DNA from: Nocardia grenadensis NBRC 108939
GTDB lineage: Bacteria; Actinomycetota; Actinomycetes; Mycobacteriales; Mycobacteriaceae
Length of the DNA: 50,604 nucleotides
Direction of reading: 5' to 3'
Assembly (NCBI RefSeq): GCF_001613445.1
Contig: NZ_BDCJ01000041.1
Span: forward strand, 1 to 50,604
Part shown: in pieces, positions 15,644 through 22,457 of the stretch
How the letters are laid out: the number at the start of each line of letters is the position of its first letter
Numbering within the stretch: position 1 is the first letter of the stretch
The notes under the pieces: model-generated
What the model was told of the DNA's origin: nothing
Database searches by the model: none
What the model saw: only the letters and a program-made list of their open reading frames with translations
Translations under genes and position numbers: made by a program

Positions 15644-17512
15644 TTGGCCGACAGATCTGAGGGTATCGCACGCCCTATTTCAGTCGCGTGCGAACACGCC
15701 CTGAACACGTGTGACAGTTACGACACCTCCTCTGATCCGCAGGGAAATTGCCCCGACGGGTCCTCGTGTGTCAGCCTTGCTGAGTTGGAGCGCGCCCTCT
15801 ACGTTGCTCCGTTTATCGCGATCCAGCGGGACAACCGCGGTGACCCCGTCAAGGATCTGGTCACGCTGCGGGCGGCGGTTGCGTGTGGCCGTTCCGCCAG
15901 CGCTGGCGCCCGACTGGCGCCCGCTCTCGGTGCCGCTGACGTCGACGCCGCTACCGCCGCGCTTGGCGACGCCGCAGTCCGGGCACTGCTGGAATGGTGC
16001 GTCGCTCGTGGGCTGCCTTATCTGCTGCGCAAGAGTGGCCGTCCTGGCGGACGTCACGTGATCACCATTTTCGACAGCCCGAACACTGCCGCGGAGTGGC
16101 ATCGGTTTTGTGTAAATCTCGCCGACCGCCTAGGCACTGTCGTTGACGACCGCACCGGGCAGGTACTCCGACTGCTCAGCGCACCGCACCGACGCGGCCT
16201 GCCGTCCCGAATTGTCGTCAGCACCATCACTCCCGCAGCAATCGCTGAGGCTGCTGCTGCGTGGGAGGTCCCCGTCCGTGAGTCCAAAATCTCCCGGCCC
16301 GGTCGAGCCTGCCGACGGGCGCGTAGTCGCGCGAGTAACTCTCGATCGGAATGCGAGTTCGGCTTGGCCTGTGCGCTGGCGCGCAACGGTTATGACACCG
16401 CCGCCGCGTGGGCCGAAGTGTCGACCAAGGGCAGCAAGGCGCGTGACCGCGGAGAACGTTGGTGGCGCCGCTACGCGTGGCTGCCTGCGGTCACCCTTGT
16501 GGCCGCCGAAGAAGCCATCACCGAGCGAAGCGCCTGGGCCCGAGCCAAAGACGCATGTCCTGAAATCGGTCGGAACCTCCAGCAGTGGCGCGAGATGTGG
16601 AAGCAGGCTCTGACCGAGGCGAAGACGGAGCGGCCGCGCCGGCGGCGCCTGAAGCCTGCTTTGGCGACATCCACCAACCACACCGATTCCGCGGAAATAC
16701 GGGCTCTTGAGGCCGGGCTGCGCGCCGCGGTGCAGGACCTTACGGATCTTGAGACACGCCGCCGAAAATCACTGTCGACGGTTCTGTGCGCCCTGGCGAT
16801 GCCTCTCCTCACCCGCGAGGGCTCGATCTCTCTGCGCGACCTATCCGTTCGTTCACGGCTGGCCTTGGCAACCGTCCGGCGAGCCCTGGCGGCAGCGATC
16901 GACCTCGGTCTTCTGGAAATCAGCCGCGCGTACACCGGCGGCGCTGACGACTGCCACGCCTACCGAATTGGGCCTGCCGCAAGCTCATACATCACCCGTG
17001 CTGAAGACTATGAGCACACTAGTCTGGACACCCCCCGCCCCCTCGGCCGCTGCACCCTCGCCCGGCTGACCGCCCAGTACAACCGCGACCGGCTGTACTG
17101 GCGTGCCCGCTGCGACGCTCTGGCTGCTCTGGCCCCTGGTGAACGTCTTGCAGTCTCTCAGCACCCCGCTGCCAAACTTATGCGCTCACTGTGGTTCCAG
17201 CGCCGTTGGTGGACAAACCTCTCGGATCACGAGCAGGAGGAACGCCGCACCGCACGCCGAGAAGTCCTCCGGCAGCTCCACCCAAGTGAACGGAAAGCAT
17301 GGTTCCGTTGGCTCGACCGCCGACACGACATCACGGCCGCGATGGACCGGATCCTCATCCACGCCGAGACGCCAGAGGACGCTGGGACTGTGCTGAACGC
17401 ACCGCTGACAATCCACCACGGGATGCGCGATCCGCAGTGGCGGGCCGGCGGTACGCCACTGGCAACGCGGCGCACCGGGGAAATGGAACAACCTGAGTTG
17501 TGCGTGGCCTGA
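15644..17512 (+). CDS. Putative replication initiator (primase-polymerase-like with wHTH), 622 aa
   Basis: Residues about 75-190 recall the archaeo-eukaryotic primase fold used by actinobacterial plasmid Rep proteins, notably LLRKSGRPGGRHVITIF, where the S-G-R-x-G-G-R-H element is typical. A basic middle region follows. A winged helix-turn-helix lies at about 385-445 (ISLRDLSVRSRLALATVRRA, then LGLLEI). The C-terminus is helical and rich in Arg and Trp. TTG at 15644 is the first start in frame; no better start is seen for over 100 codons and the ribosome site is poor, so the true start is uncertain. Position between a copy-control-like gene and parAB supports a replication role. The assignment is by partial motifs and context. 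Confidence 0.65.
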   Translation: MADRSEGIARPISVACEHALNTCDSYDTSSDPQGNCPDGSSCVSLAELERALYVAPFIAIQRDNRGDPVKDLVTLRAAVACGRSASAGARLAPALGAADVDAATAALGDAAVRALLEWCVARGLPYLLRKSGRPGGRHVITIFDSPNTAAEWHRFCVNLADRLGTVVDDRTGQVLRLLSAPHRRGLPSRIVVSTITPAAIAEAAAAWEVPVRESKISRPGRACRRARSRASNSRSECEFGLACALARNGYDTAAAWAEVSTKGSKARDRGERWWRRYAWLPAVTLVAAEEAITERSAWARAKDACPEIGRNLQQWREMWKQALTEAKTERPRRRRLKPALATSTNHTDSAEIRALEAGLRAAVQDLTDLETRRRKSLSTVLCALAMPLLTREGSISLRDLSVRSRLALATVRRALAAAIDLGLLEISRAYTGGADDCHAYRIGPAASSYITRAEDYEHTSLDTPRPLGRCTLARLTAQYNRDRLYWRARCDALAALAPGERLAVSQHPAAKLMRSLWFQRRWWTNLSDHEQEERRTARREVLRQLHPSERKAWFRWLDRRHDITAAMDRILIHAETPEDAGTVLNAPLTIHHGMRDPQWRAGGTPLATRRTGEMEQPELCVA

Positions 17513-17546
17513 CAACAGCTGTGTCTGCGGACCACACCTCGAACGC

Positions 17547-17565
17547 GATTTACCGGCGGTAAATC
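17547..17565. promoter_or_regulatory. parS-like centromere site 1
   Basis: A 17-bp near-palindrome ATTTACCGGCGGTAAAT (17548-17564, arms ATTTACCG and CGGTAAAT around one base), flanked by G and C to make 19 bp. Downstream of parB. The same site occurs at 17594 and 19335, on both sides of parAB. Confidence 0.8.
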
Positions 17566-17593
17566 TGGACTCGCTCACAGTCCGAGGGAGGTC

Positions 17594-17610
17594 ATTTACC
17601 GCCGGTAAAT
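17594..17610. promoter_or_regulatory. parS-like centromere site 2
   Basis: ATTTACCGCCGGTAAAT, the reverse complement of site 1, starts 46 bp from it and 18 bp beyond the parB stop. The two may also serve as part of the parB 3' region. Confidence 0.8.
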
Positions 17611-17627
17611 CGATTGGACAGGGTCCG

Positions 17628-18491
17628 CTACGTGGACAGCTTGGTGACCAAATCGGCGAGCGCTTCCTCATCGAGGTACTCGCGTAGAGCCTCGGCCAGG
17701 ATGTCTGCCTGCGGCTCGAACCGGCGCAGCGCCTTGACGATCTGCGGGGCATTGGCCGGCTTCGGCGCGCTGGGAGCCTTAGGCTCACCGTCGGGATCCT
17801 TCTGGGCCTGGCGGTCCTGCGCCGCCTGCCAGGCAGTCACCTGCTGCTCCAGAGGAACCTTCGCCAGGCTCCGAGCTACCCGGACCGCGAGGTCGCCCCG
17901 GCGGAGAGCGGTCTGCAGTTCCGGTGCGAGCTTAAGCAGTGCACGGCGCTGAGACACCCAACCGGGCGACTTCTTCAAGTACGCGGCCGCAGCTTCCGCA
18001 GACTCGGACTCCTCCACCAGCGCTTCGACAGCGCGGGCTTCCTCGATCACATCAAAGCCTGCGCGAGCGACGTTCTCGGTGATGGATGCCGACAACAGGG
18101 TCGATCGGTCCGCCGCGACCTCATCCTTGATGACGAACTCGAGCTCGGCGCGGCCGTACCGGTGAGACGCCGCCAACCGCCGGCAGCCGTTGATCACCAC
18201 CCAGCGCGCATCCCCGACCTTGCCCTGGTCCTCGGGATACAACCGCAGATACGCGGCCCGCGTGACCACAAGCGCCGGTTGCAGCTGCATCTGACCGATA
18301 GACTCCAGATCCACCAGATCCCCGACGTCTTCGCGCGGGTTCCGGGGGTTTGCCACCAGCTCCGCCAGCGGCGCCGAGGTCGGTGGACCGCTCGGCGCCG
18401 GCTGAGACGCTTCTCCATCGACAGGCGACTTCTCACCGACGCTGTCGAACAGATCTGCCAGGTTCTTCCTGGTGCCGCCGCGGGCCATCAC
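17628..18491 (-). CDS. parB: ParB-like partition protein, 287 aa
   Basis: The ParB N-terminal domain is visible: PLAELVANPRNPRED near residues 41-55 and the nucleotide-binding INGCRRLAASHRYG near 99-112 (the usual G-E-R-R box appears as N-G-C-R-R). A helix-turn-helix follows (SAEAAAYLKKSPGWVSQRRA, about 165-190). The C-terminal 40 residues are a Leu/Glu-rich dimerisation-like helix. GTG at 18491, or ATG at 18488, overlaps the ParA stop, so the two genes are translationally coupled. It should bind the 17-bp sites flanking the operon. Confidence 0.92.
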   Translation of the reverse strand: MMARGGTRKNLADLFDSVGEKSPVDGEASQPAPSGPPTSAPLAELVANPRNPREDVGDLVDLESIGQMQLQPALVVTRAAYLRLYPEDQGKVGDARWVVINGCRRLAASHRYGRAELEFVIKDEVAADRSTLLSASITENVARAGFDVIEEARAVEALVEESESAEAAAAYLKKSPGWVSQRRALLKLAPELQTALRRGDLAVRVARSLAKVPLEQQVTAWQAAQDRQAQKDPDGEPKAPSAPKPANAPQIVKALRRFEPQADILAEALREYLDEEALADLVTKLST

Positions 18492-19198
18492 ACAGCCACC
18501 TTCAGTTCAAGCGCCAGCTTGTAGAAGTCCTCCCGCGCCCGCAGCGAGGTACCACTGCTGGGGTACTCGGTGACGACCTGGCCGTTGAGGGAGGCCCGGG
18601 TATGCAGCTTGTAGCGCCGGATCACCGTCTTCGCGCCGGTCCAGTTGTTGCGGCGGATGAACTCGATGGTCTCGTCGCGGTCCTGCTCCCCGTCGCGTGG
18701 ATCCCAGTTGTTCAACACCACCCGGTACTTCAGCCCGCGCGGCTCGATCACCTTCCGGATCGTCCGCGCGGTCGGATCGAAGGTCAGCGGTTCCGGAGTG
18801 ATCGGCACGATCACCAGATCGGCTGAATCGAGAACCGCACGCAGTGCGTCCCCCGCCGGACCCTCCCCGAGGGGATCCCGTTCGTCCTGTGACTCGGCCA
18901 TGTCCAGCCATCCGGGCGTATCGACGAAGACATGGTCGATACCCGGAAGTTCCTTCAACCGCTTCAACTCATCCAGATCGGCGTGCGCCTGGACGACGTG
19001 GAACGGTAGATTGTCCACCCGCGACCCCCACCACACCGCGGAACCTTGAGGGTCGATTGACACCGCCGCCACCGGCGAAGGGGCATCCGGATCCAGCCCG
19101 TCCCCCACCACTTCCGCCGTCACCGCCGCCAAATTCACTGCCAGCGTGGACTTTCCAACGCCGCCCTTTTGATTGAGCAGCACATGCACAACAGCCAT
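18488..19198 (-). CDS. parA: ParA-like partition ATPase, 236 aa
   Basis: Deviant Walker A KGGVGKST at residues 11-18, preceded by VHVLLNQ. The second motif (SIDPQGSAVWW) and Walker B-like HVFVDTPG are also present. The short N-terminus makes it a ParA without its own HTH domain, so operon regulation is probably by ParB. ATG at 19198 has GGAAGAGAG upstream; the longer frame to 19321 is not supported. It should drive segregation of the plasmid with ParB and the ATTTACCG sites. Confidence 0.94.
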   Translation of the reverse strand: MAVVHVLLNQKGGVGKSTLAVNLAAVTAEVVGDGLDPDAPSPVAAVSIDPQGSAVWWGSRVDNLPFHVVQAHADLDELKRLKELPGIDHVFVDTPGWLDMAESQDERDPLGEGPAGDALRAVLDSADLVIVPITPEPLTFDPTARTIRKVIEPRGLKYRVVLNNWDPRDGEQDRDETIEFIRRNNWTGAKTVIRRYKLHTRASLNGQVVTEYPSSGTSLRAREDFYKLALELKVAV

Positions 19199-19334
19199 CG
19201 GTACTCTCTTCCGTTGCTTCACCCCGGCTGGGGCTACTCGGATAGCGACCGCAGCATACGACGCCCATCCGAACGACACCCAGGTGAAACACCGGGTAGT
19301 GCACCGGCCAGACGAAATCACAGGGCGAGCATCG

Positions 19335-19351
19335 ATTTACCGCCGGTAAAT
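19335..19351. promoter_or_regulatory. parS-like centromere site 3
   Basis: ATTTACCGCCGGTAAAT, same orientation as site 2, located 137 bp upstream of the parA start, in the promoter region of parAB and beyond the end of the neighbouring HTH gene. Confidence 0.8.
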
Positions 19352-19372
19352 ATCAGTACTGTTGTCGCTTGC

Positions 19373-19588
19373 TCAGGAGCTCGGGGAACTCGACCGGCTG
19401 GCCGCCGGAACGCCGCGACCAGGGCGAGAAGTCTCCCACTCCTCGATCGTCGACTCCAGCCACCCCCGATTGCGGCCGACCTCGGCATCGTGCGCCGGCA
19501 GCATTCCCTTGCGGTGATAGCTCTTCACAGTGTTCAGGCTCAGCTCCAGCCGATCGGCGATCTCGGCGAGCGACAGGTAGTGAATCAC
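19373..19588 (-). CDS. Small HTH (AlpA/MerR-like) DNA-binding protein, 71 aa
   Basis: GTG at 19588. The product starts with VIHYLSLAEIADRLELSLNT followed by VKSYHRKGMLPAHD and RGWLESTIEEWETSRPGRG, which is the helix-turn-helix of AlpA/excisionase-type proteins with the usual W-x(5-7)-I-x-x-W ending. There is no Shine-Dalgarno; TATTAT lies at 19595-19600 on this strand, six bases from the GTG, so the message is probably leaderless. The -10 region lies inside repeated ACCCTTAAGGGT operators, which suggests autoregulation together with the divergent gene at 19703. Confidence 0.75.
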   Translation of the reverse strand: MIHYLSLAEIADRLELSLNTVKSYHRKGMLPAHDAEVGRNRGWLESTIEEWETSRPGRGVPAASRSSSPSS

Positions 19589-19594
19589 GACGAA

Positions 19595-19644
19595 ATAATA
19601 CACCCTTAAGGGTTCATAATACACCCTTAAGGGTGTATTATGAA
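19595..19644. promoter_or_regulatory. Divergent promoter with 32-bp perfect palindrome and second half operator
   Basis: Bases 19613-19644 are a perfect 32-bp palindrome centred on ACCCTTAAGGGT, with TTCATAATAC as the outer left arm. A second ACCCTTAAGGGT lies at 19602-19613, so two operator centres sit 21 bp apart, about two helical turns. Both contain TATTAT or CATAAT -10-like hexamers directed toward the HTH gene and toward the 19703 gene. Confidence 0.8.
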
Positions 19645-19702
19645 GGTGTAGAGCTATGCCCTGCCCTATGGCGCGTACCGCCGACGAGGAGGACCTTCCA
19701 TA

Positions 19703-21364
19703 ATGTTTCGCCGTCCCCGAACAGCCCCCACGGCCGACGACCCTCTGCTCGCTGCTGAACTCACAGACCGGGTGCAGGTCGCACACAGCCGGCTCGCCCA
19801 CCAGTACGACCCTGCCCTGGTCGAGGCCCTGTCCGAGCGGGAACTTGCCGACGACCGCCGGGTCGCCGAGCGGGTTCGCGACCACAGCCGGCGGGAGACC
19901 GAGCAGCGTTTGGAGGCCGCCGAGTCCGCCGCCGACCAGGTACGCCGCGCGACGGCCGAGATCGTGCGGGCCGACGCGCAGGACCTGGTGACCGCGCGGA
20001 AAGCCCTGGCGGAGCAGCGCCGTCAGTCCAGCCCGCACGCCCAGCTGGCGAGTCTGTACCGGATCAAGACGTTCTCCTCCCGCGCGCTGTCCGGTGTCGT
20101 GATCGCTGCCATGCTGTGGTCCGCGGTCAACGTGCAGCAGAACATCGCCCCGACCGGCGCGGCCGACCCGCTGTTCTGGGCGAGTTACCTGCTCGAAGCT
20201 CTCATCTCCACCGTGCTGGTCGTTTTCATGGTCAGCGGATCCGCTGTGGCCCGCTGGAAGATCACCGAAGGCGACGACCTCATCAAGCGCATCGAGATCG
20301 CGCTCCTGGTCGCCACGATCACCCTGAACACCTACCCGTACTTCGACCCGTTCAAGATCTGGGACATCGTCGTGCACGCCGTCGCCCCGGTCATGATCGG
20401 CGTTGCCCTCTTCGGCCACAACGCAGTGAGTAAGCGACTCGGCGCCGCGATCGACGAAGCGTCCCGGCAGCTGCCACCCGATGACGACATCGCCGTACGC
20501 CTCGCCGTACTCACCGACGTGACCCGCCCAGTCCCTTCGGTCGCGAGCCCGGCGCCGGCGGAACCCGCGCGCGAACCGATCGCGGCCGCTGCGCCGATCA
20601 TGCGCGACGAGACGATCGATCGCGCGCGGACCGTTCCCGCCGATGGAGAATCCGATCGCGCGCCGATCGCGCGCGGGGACGATCGATCGCGCGCGCAGGA
20701 CGGCGAACCGATCGCGCGCGACGAGGACGATTCAGAAGGACCGATCGCGCGCGAAGAGACGCTCGATCGCGCGCGATCGGACGGCACGGACACCACTGAG
20801 CGCCGCGCGCCGCGCGCCGATCACATCCCCGCTGACCTGGGAACCGATCGCGCTCCGATCGCCGATCGCGACCACACCGGAGAGGACTCGGAGCCCGACA
20901 CCGCGCGCGAGGAGGCGCCTGTCGTTTCCCTTGTCCGCTCGTCCGATCGCGCGCCGATCGCGCGCGAAATGCATCCGTCGATCGCGCGCAGCCCGCGCAC
21001 CGATCGCGCGCGATCGACGAACGACCCAGCGACCCACGGGGCACTCGCGCGCGCGGCCGATCGCGCGCCGCGCGCGCTCAACGCCGAGGTTCCGATCGCG
21101 CGCGGCGACGCCGGGAAGGGTGTCGATCGCGGTCCGTTCCCCGAGGAGCTGTCACCCGCGCAGGCGCTCGACTTCGCGCGCGCGGTCGTCGATCGCGGGT
21201 TCAGCAAGCAGCCAACCGCGGTGCTCGCCCGCATCTTCGAGGCGCGCTCGAAGGGGTACAAGCCCAACTACATCGGCAAGGAAATCGTCGATCTTCCGCA
21301 CTCGACCGTGGGCCGCGCGCTCACCGCGGTCGAGAAGGTGACAGGTCCGCGCGCGATCAACTGA
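19703..21364 (+). CDS. Four-TM membrane protein with repetitive linker and C-terminal DNA-binding-like domain, 553 aa
   Basis: Three parts are visible. Residues 1-120 are charged helix. Residues about 128-250 hold four membrane segments (SGVVIAAMLWSAVNVQQNIA, then LLEALISTVLVVFMVSGSAVA, IEIALLVATITLNTYPYF and IVVHAVAPVMIGVALFG), resembling the DUF2637/SpdB type of plasmid-spread proteins. Residues about 280-480 are a hydrophilic linker with repeated DRAPIAR-like units encoded by GATCGCGC octamers. The last 70 residues (AQALDFARAVVDRGFSKQP, VLARIFEARSKGYKPN, YIGKEIVDLPHSTVGRAL) resemble an HTH. ATG at 19703. It probably acts in plasmid spread or DNA anchoring at the membrane; the family link is tentative. 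Confidence 0.75.
   Translation: MFRRPRTAPTADDPLLAAELTDRVQVAHSRLAHQYDPALVEALSERELADDRRVAERVRDHSRRETEQRLEAAESAADQVRRATAEIVRADAQDLVTARKALAEQRRQSSPHAQLASLYRIKTFSSRALSGVVIAAMLWSAVNVQQNIAPTGAADPLFWASYLLEALISTVLVVFMVSGSAVARWKITEGDDLIKRIEIALLVATITLNTYPYFDPFKIWDIVVHAVAPVMIGVALFGHNAVSKRLGAAIDEASRQLPPDDDIAVRLAVLTDVTRPVPSVASPAPAEPAREPIAAAAPIMRDETIDRARTVPADGESDRAPIARGDDRSRAQDGEPIARDEDDSEGPIAREETLDRARSDGTDTTERRAPRADHIPADLGTDRAPIADRDHTGEDSEPDTAREEAPVVSLVRSSDRAPIAREMHPSIARSPRTDRARSTNDPATHGALARAADRAPRALNAEVPIARGDAGKGVDRGPFPEELSPAQALDFARAVVDRGFSKQPTAVLARIFEARSKGYKPNYIGKEIVDLPHSTVGRALTAVEKVTGPRAIN
20613..21110. repeat. Dense array of GATCGCGC octamers inside a gene
   Basis: I count at least 14 direct copies of GATCGCGC (most within CGATCGCGCGC) between about 20613 and 21110, plus several reverse copies. 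They fall in one coding frame as the linker of the four-TM protein. Spacing is irregular, from 13 to over 100 bp. The clustering far exceeds what base composition would give. Confidence 0.8.
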
Positions 21365-21380
21365 TCCAGCCCCTACACAG

Positions 21381-21421
21381 CGACAGGACCCTGGCGGCCA
21401 TTACTCGCCAGGGTCCTGTCG
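21381..21421 (+). terminator. Long hairpin terminator, family with related loop
   Basis: A 16-bp perfect stem (21381-21396 with 21406-21421) around GCCATTACT, 17 bases after the stop of the 19703-21364 gene. It also lies just beyond the convergent small gene ending at 21432, so it can serve both. Confidence 0.8.
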
Positions 21422-21431
21422 TGTCCGGACT

Positions 21432-21692
21432 TTACTGGACTGCGTGCCGCCCAGGCACTGTTGGTGTCCGGCCGGCCATCGTGTCGGCCAGGGCCAACGT
21501 CGCGTGGATCTGGGCCTGGGCCTGGAGCGCGGTGACCCGCTGCCACATCGCCCGGTCCGCAGTCTCTCTGCCGCTGCTGTAGCTCAGCCACCCGCCGTCC
21601 CCGGGTAGGTCGGTCGTCGAATCGAGTGCGGCCTGCAGCTCCCGCCCCGCCTGCGCCGCGAGATCCGCGGCCAGTTCTGCATGCATCGTCAT
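21432..21692 (-). CDS. Small helical hypothetical protein, 86 aa
   Basis: Starts with ATG at 21692, or at 21686 (second Met). The product is Ala/Gln rich and helical (LAADLAAQAGRELQAALDST, then MWQRVTALQAQAQIHATLAL) with no membrane segment. It converges on the 19703-21364 gene across a shared terminator and lies near the mobilization genes. No family recognised; the coding call rests on composition and its position between a terminator and the candidate oriT. Confidence 0.55.
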   Translation of the reverse strand: MTMHAELAADLAAQAGRELQAALDSTTDLPGDGGWLSYSSGRETADRAMWQRVTALQAQAQIHATLALADTMAGRTPTVPGRHAVQ

Positions 21693-21779
21693 GCCCGGAA
21701 ACCGTAGCGGTCGCTGTCCGCCGGCGGAGCCGAATTCCCTTGGTGTGGTCCCGATCCGAATGTCCTCATGCGCCGTACT

Positions 21780-21895
21780 GCTCGGGTATCCTGGTAGGTG
21801 AGAACGATGTCAGCGAGCTAGGTTTTAGGACCACTAACGTGGCCCCACCCCGGCCAGCGGGGTGGTCGCTGCGCTAGGCCGGAGGAGAGGTTGCG
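21780..21895 (+). other. Candidate origin of transfer (oriT)
   Basis: The stretch before the MobC-like gene has two adjacent inverted repeats: CCAC-TAAC-GTGG (about 21832-21843) and CCACCCCG-GCCAG-CGGGGTGG (21845-21865). oriT sites of MOBP systems usually lie just upstream of mobC and the relaxase gene and combine such hairpins with a nearby nick site. The nick position cannot be fixed from this sequence alone. Confidence 0.45.
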
Positions 21896-22450
21896 GTGGC
21901 AGGGGAGTCCAGTGATCTGCGTGCGCAGTCGCGCCGCCGGCGGCAAGCGAACGTGGCCGGAGGTCGACCACACAAGCCGCGGGTGCCGATGTCGGAGGAC
22001 GAGCACGCGCGCCTGACCGCGCGAGCGGATGAGTTGGGGATCAGCGTGCAGCGGCTGCTGGTGGAAACCGCGATGGCGTCGCTGCCCGCCGAGGGCGCGG
22101 CGCCCGGGTCGCCGGGCCCGGCGCGCACGTCGTCGACGGAGCCGGGTCGTGCGTATGCGGCGTTGCAGCTGCTGGACTTCGATGGGCAGCTGCGCCGGAT
22201 CGGCAACAACCTCAACCAGCTGACCCGGTGGTCGCATCAGCACGAGGAGCTCGCCGAGGGGCTCGGTATCGCGCTGGCGGCGGTGGTGCAGGCCAGCCTG
22301 AGCGTGGATGCAACCGCGCGGTGGGTGATGGGTTTGGGCCCCGCGGTGGCGCTTCCGGATCGCGAGGGCGGTGAGGTGCCGGTTCTGGATGTGGATGAAG
22401 AGGCGGCGCTGGCCAGCGAGTGGGCGCTGGCCGACGACGCGGACCGGTGA
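21896..22450 (+). CDS. MobC-like mobilization accessory protein, 184 aa
   Basis: GTG at 21896 with GGAGGAGAG upstream. The N-terminus is basic (RAQSRRRRQANVAGGRPHK), followed by a ribbon-helix-helix-like segment (VPMSEDEHARLTARADELGI, then VQRLLVETAM) and the MobC signature (ALQLLDFDGQLRRIGNNLNQ, then LTRW). MobC proteins bind oriT and help the relaxase open the strands. It ends eight bases before the relaxase start, forming an operon with it. Confidence 0.88.
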   Translation: MAGESSDLRAQSRRRRQANVAGGRPHKPRVPMSEDEHARLTARADELGISVQRLLVETAMASLPAEGAAPGSPGPARTSSTEPGRAYAALQLLDFDGQLRRIGNNLNQLTRWSHQHEELAEGLGIALAAVVQASLSVDATARWVMGLGPAVALPDREGGEVPVLDVDEEAALASEWALADDADR

Positions 22451-22457
22451 GGCTGCC

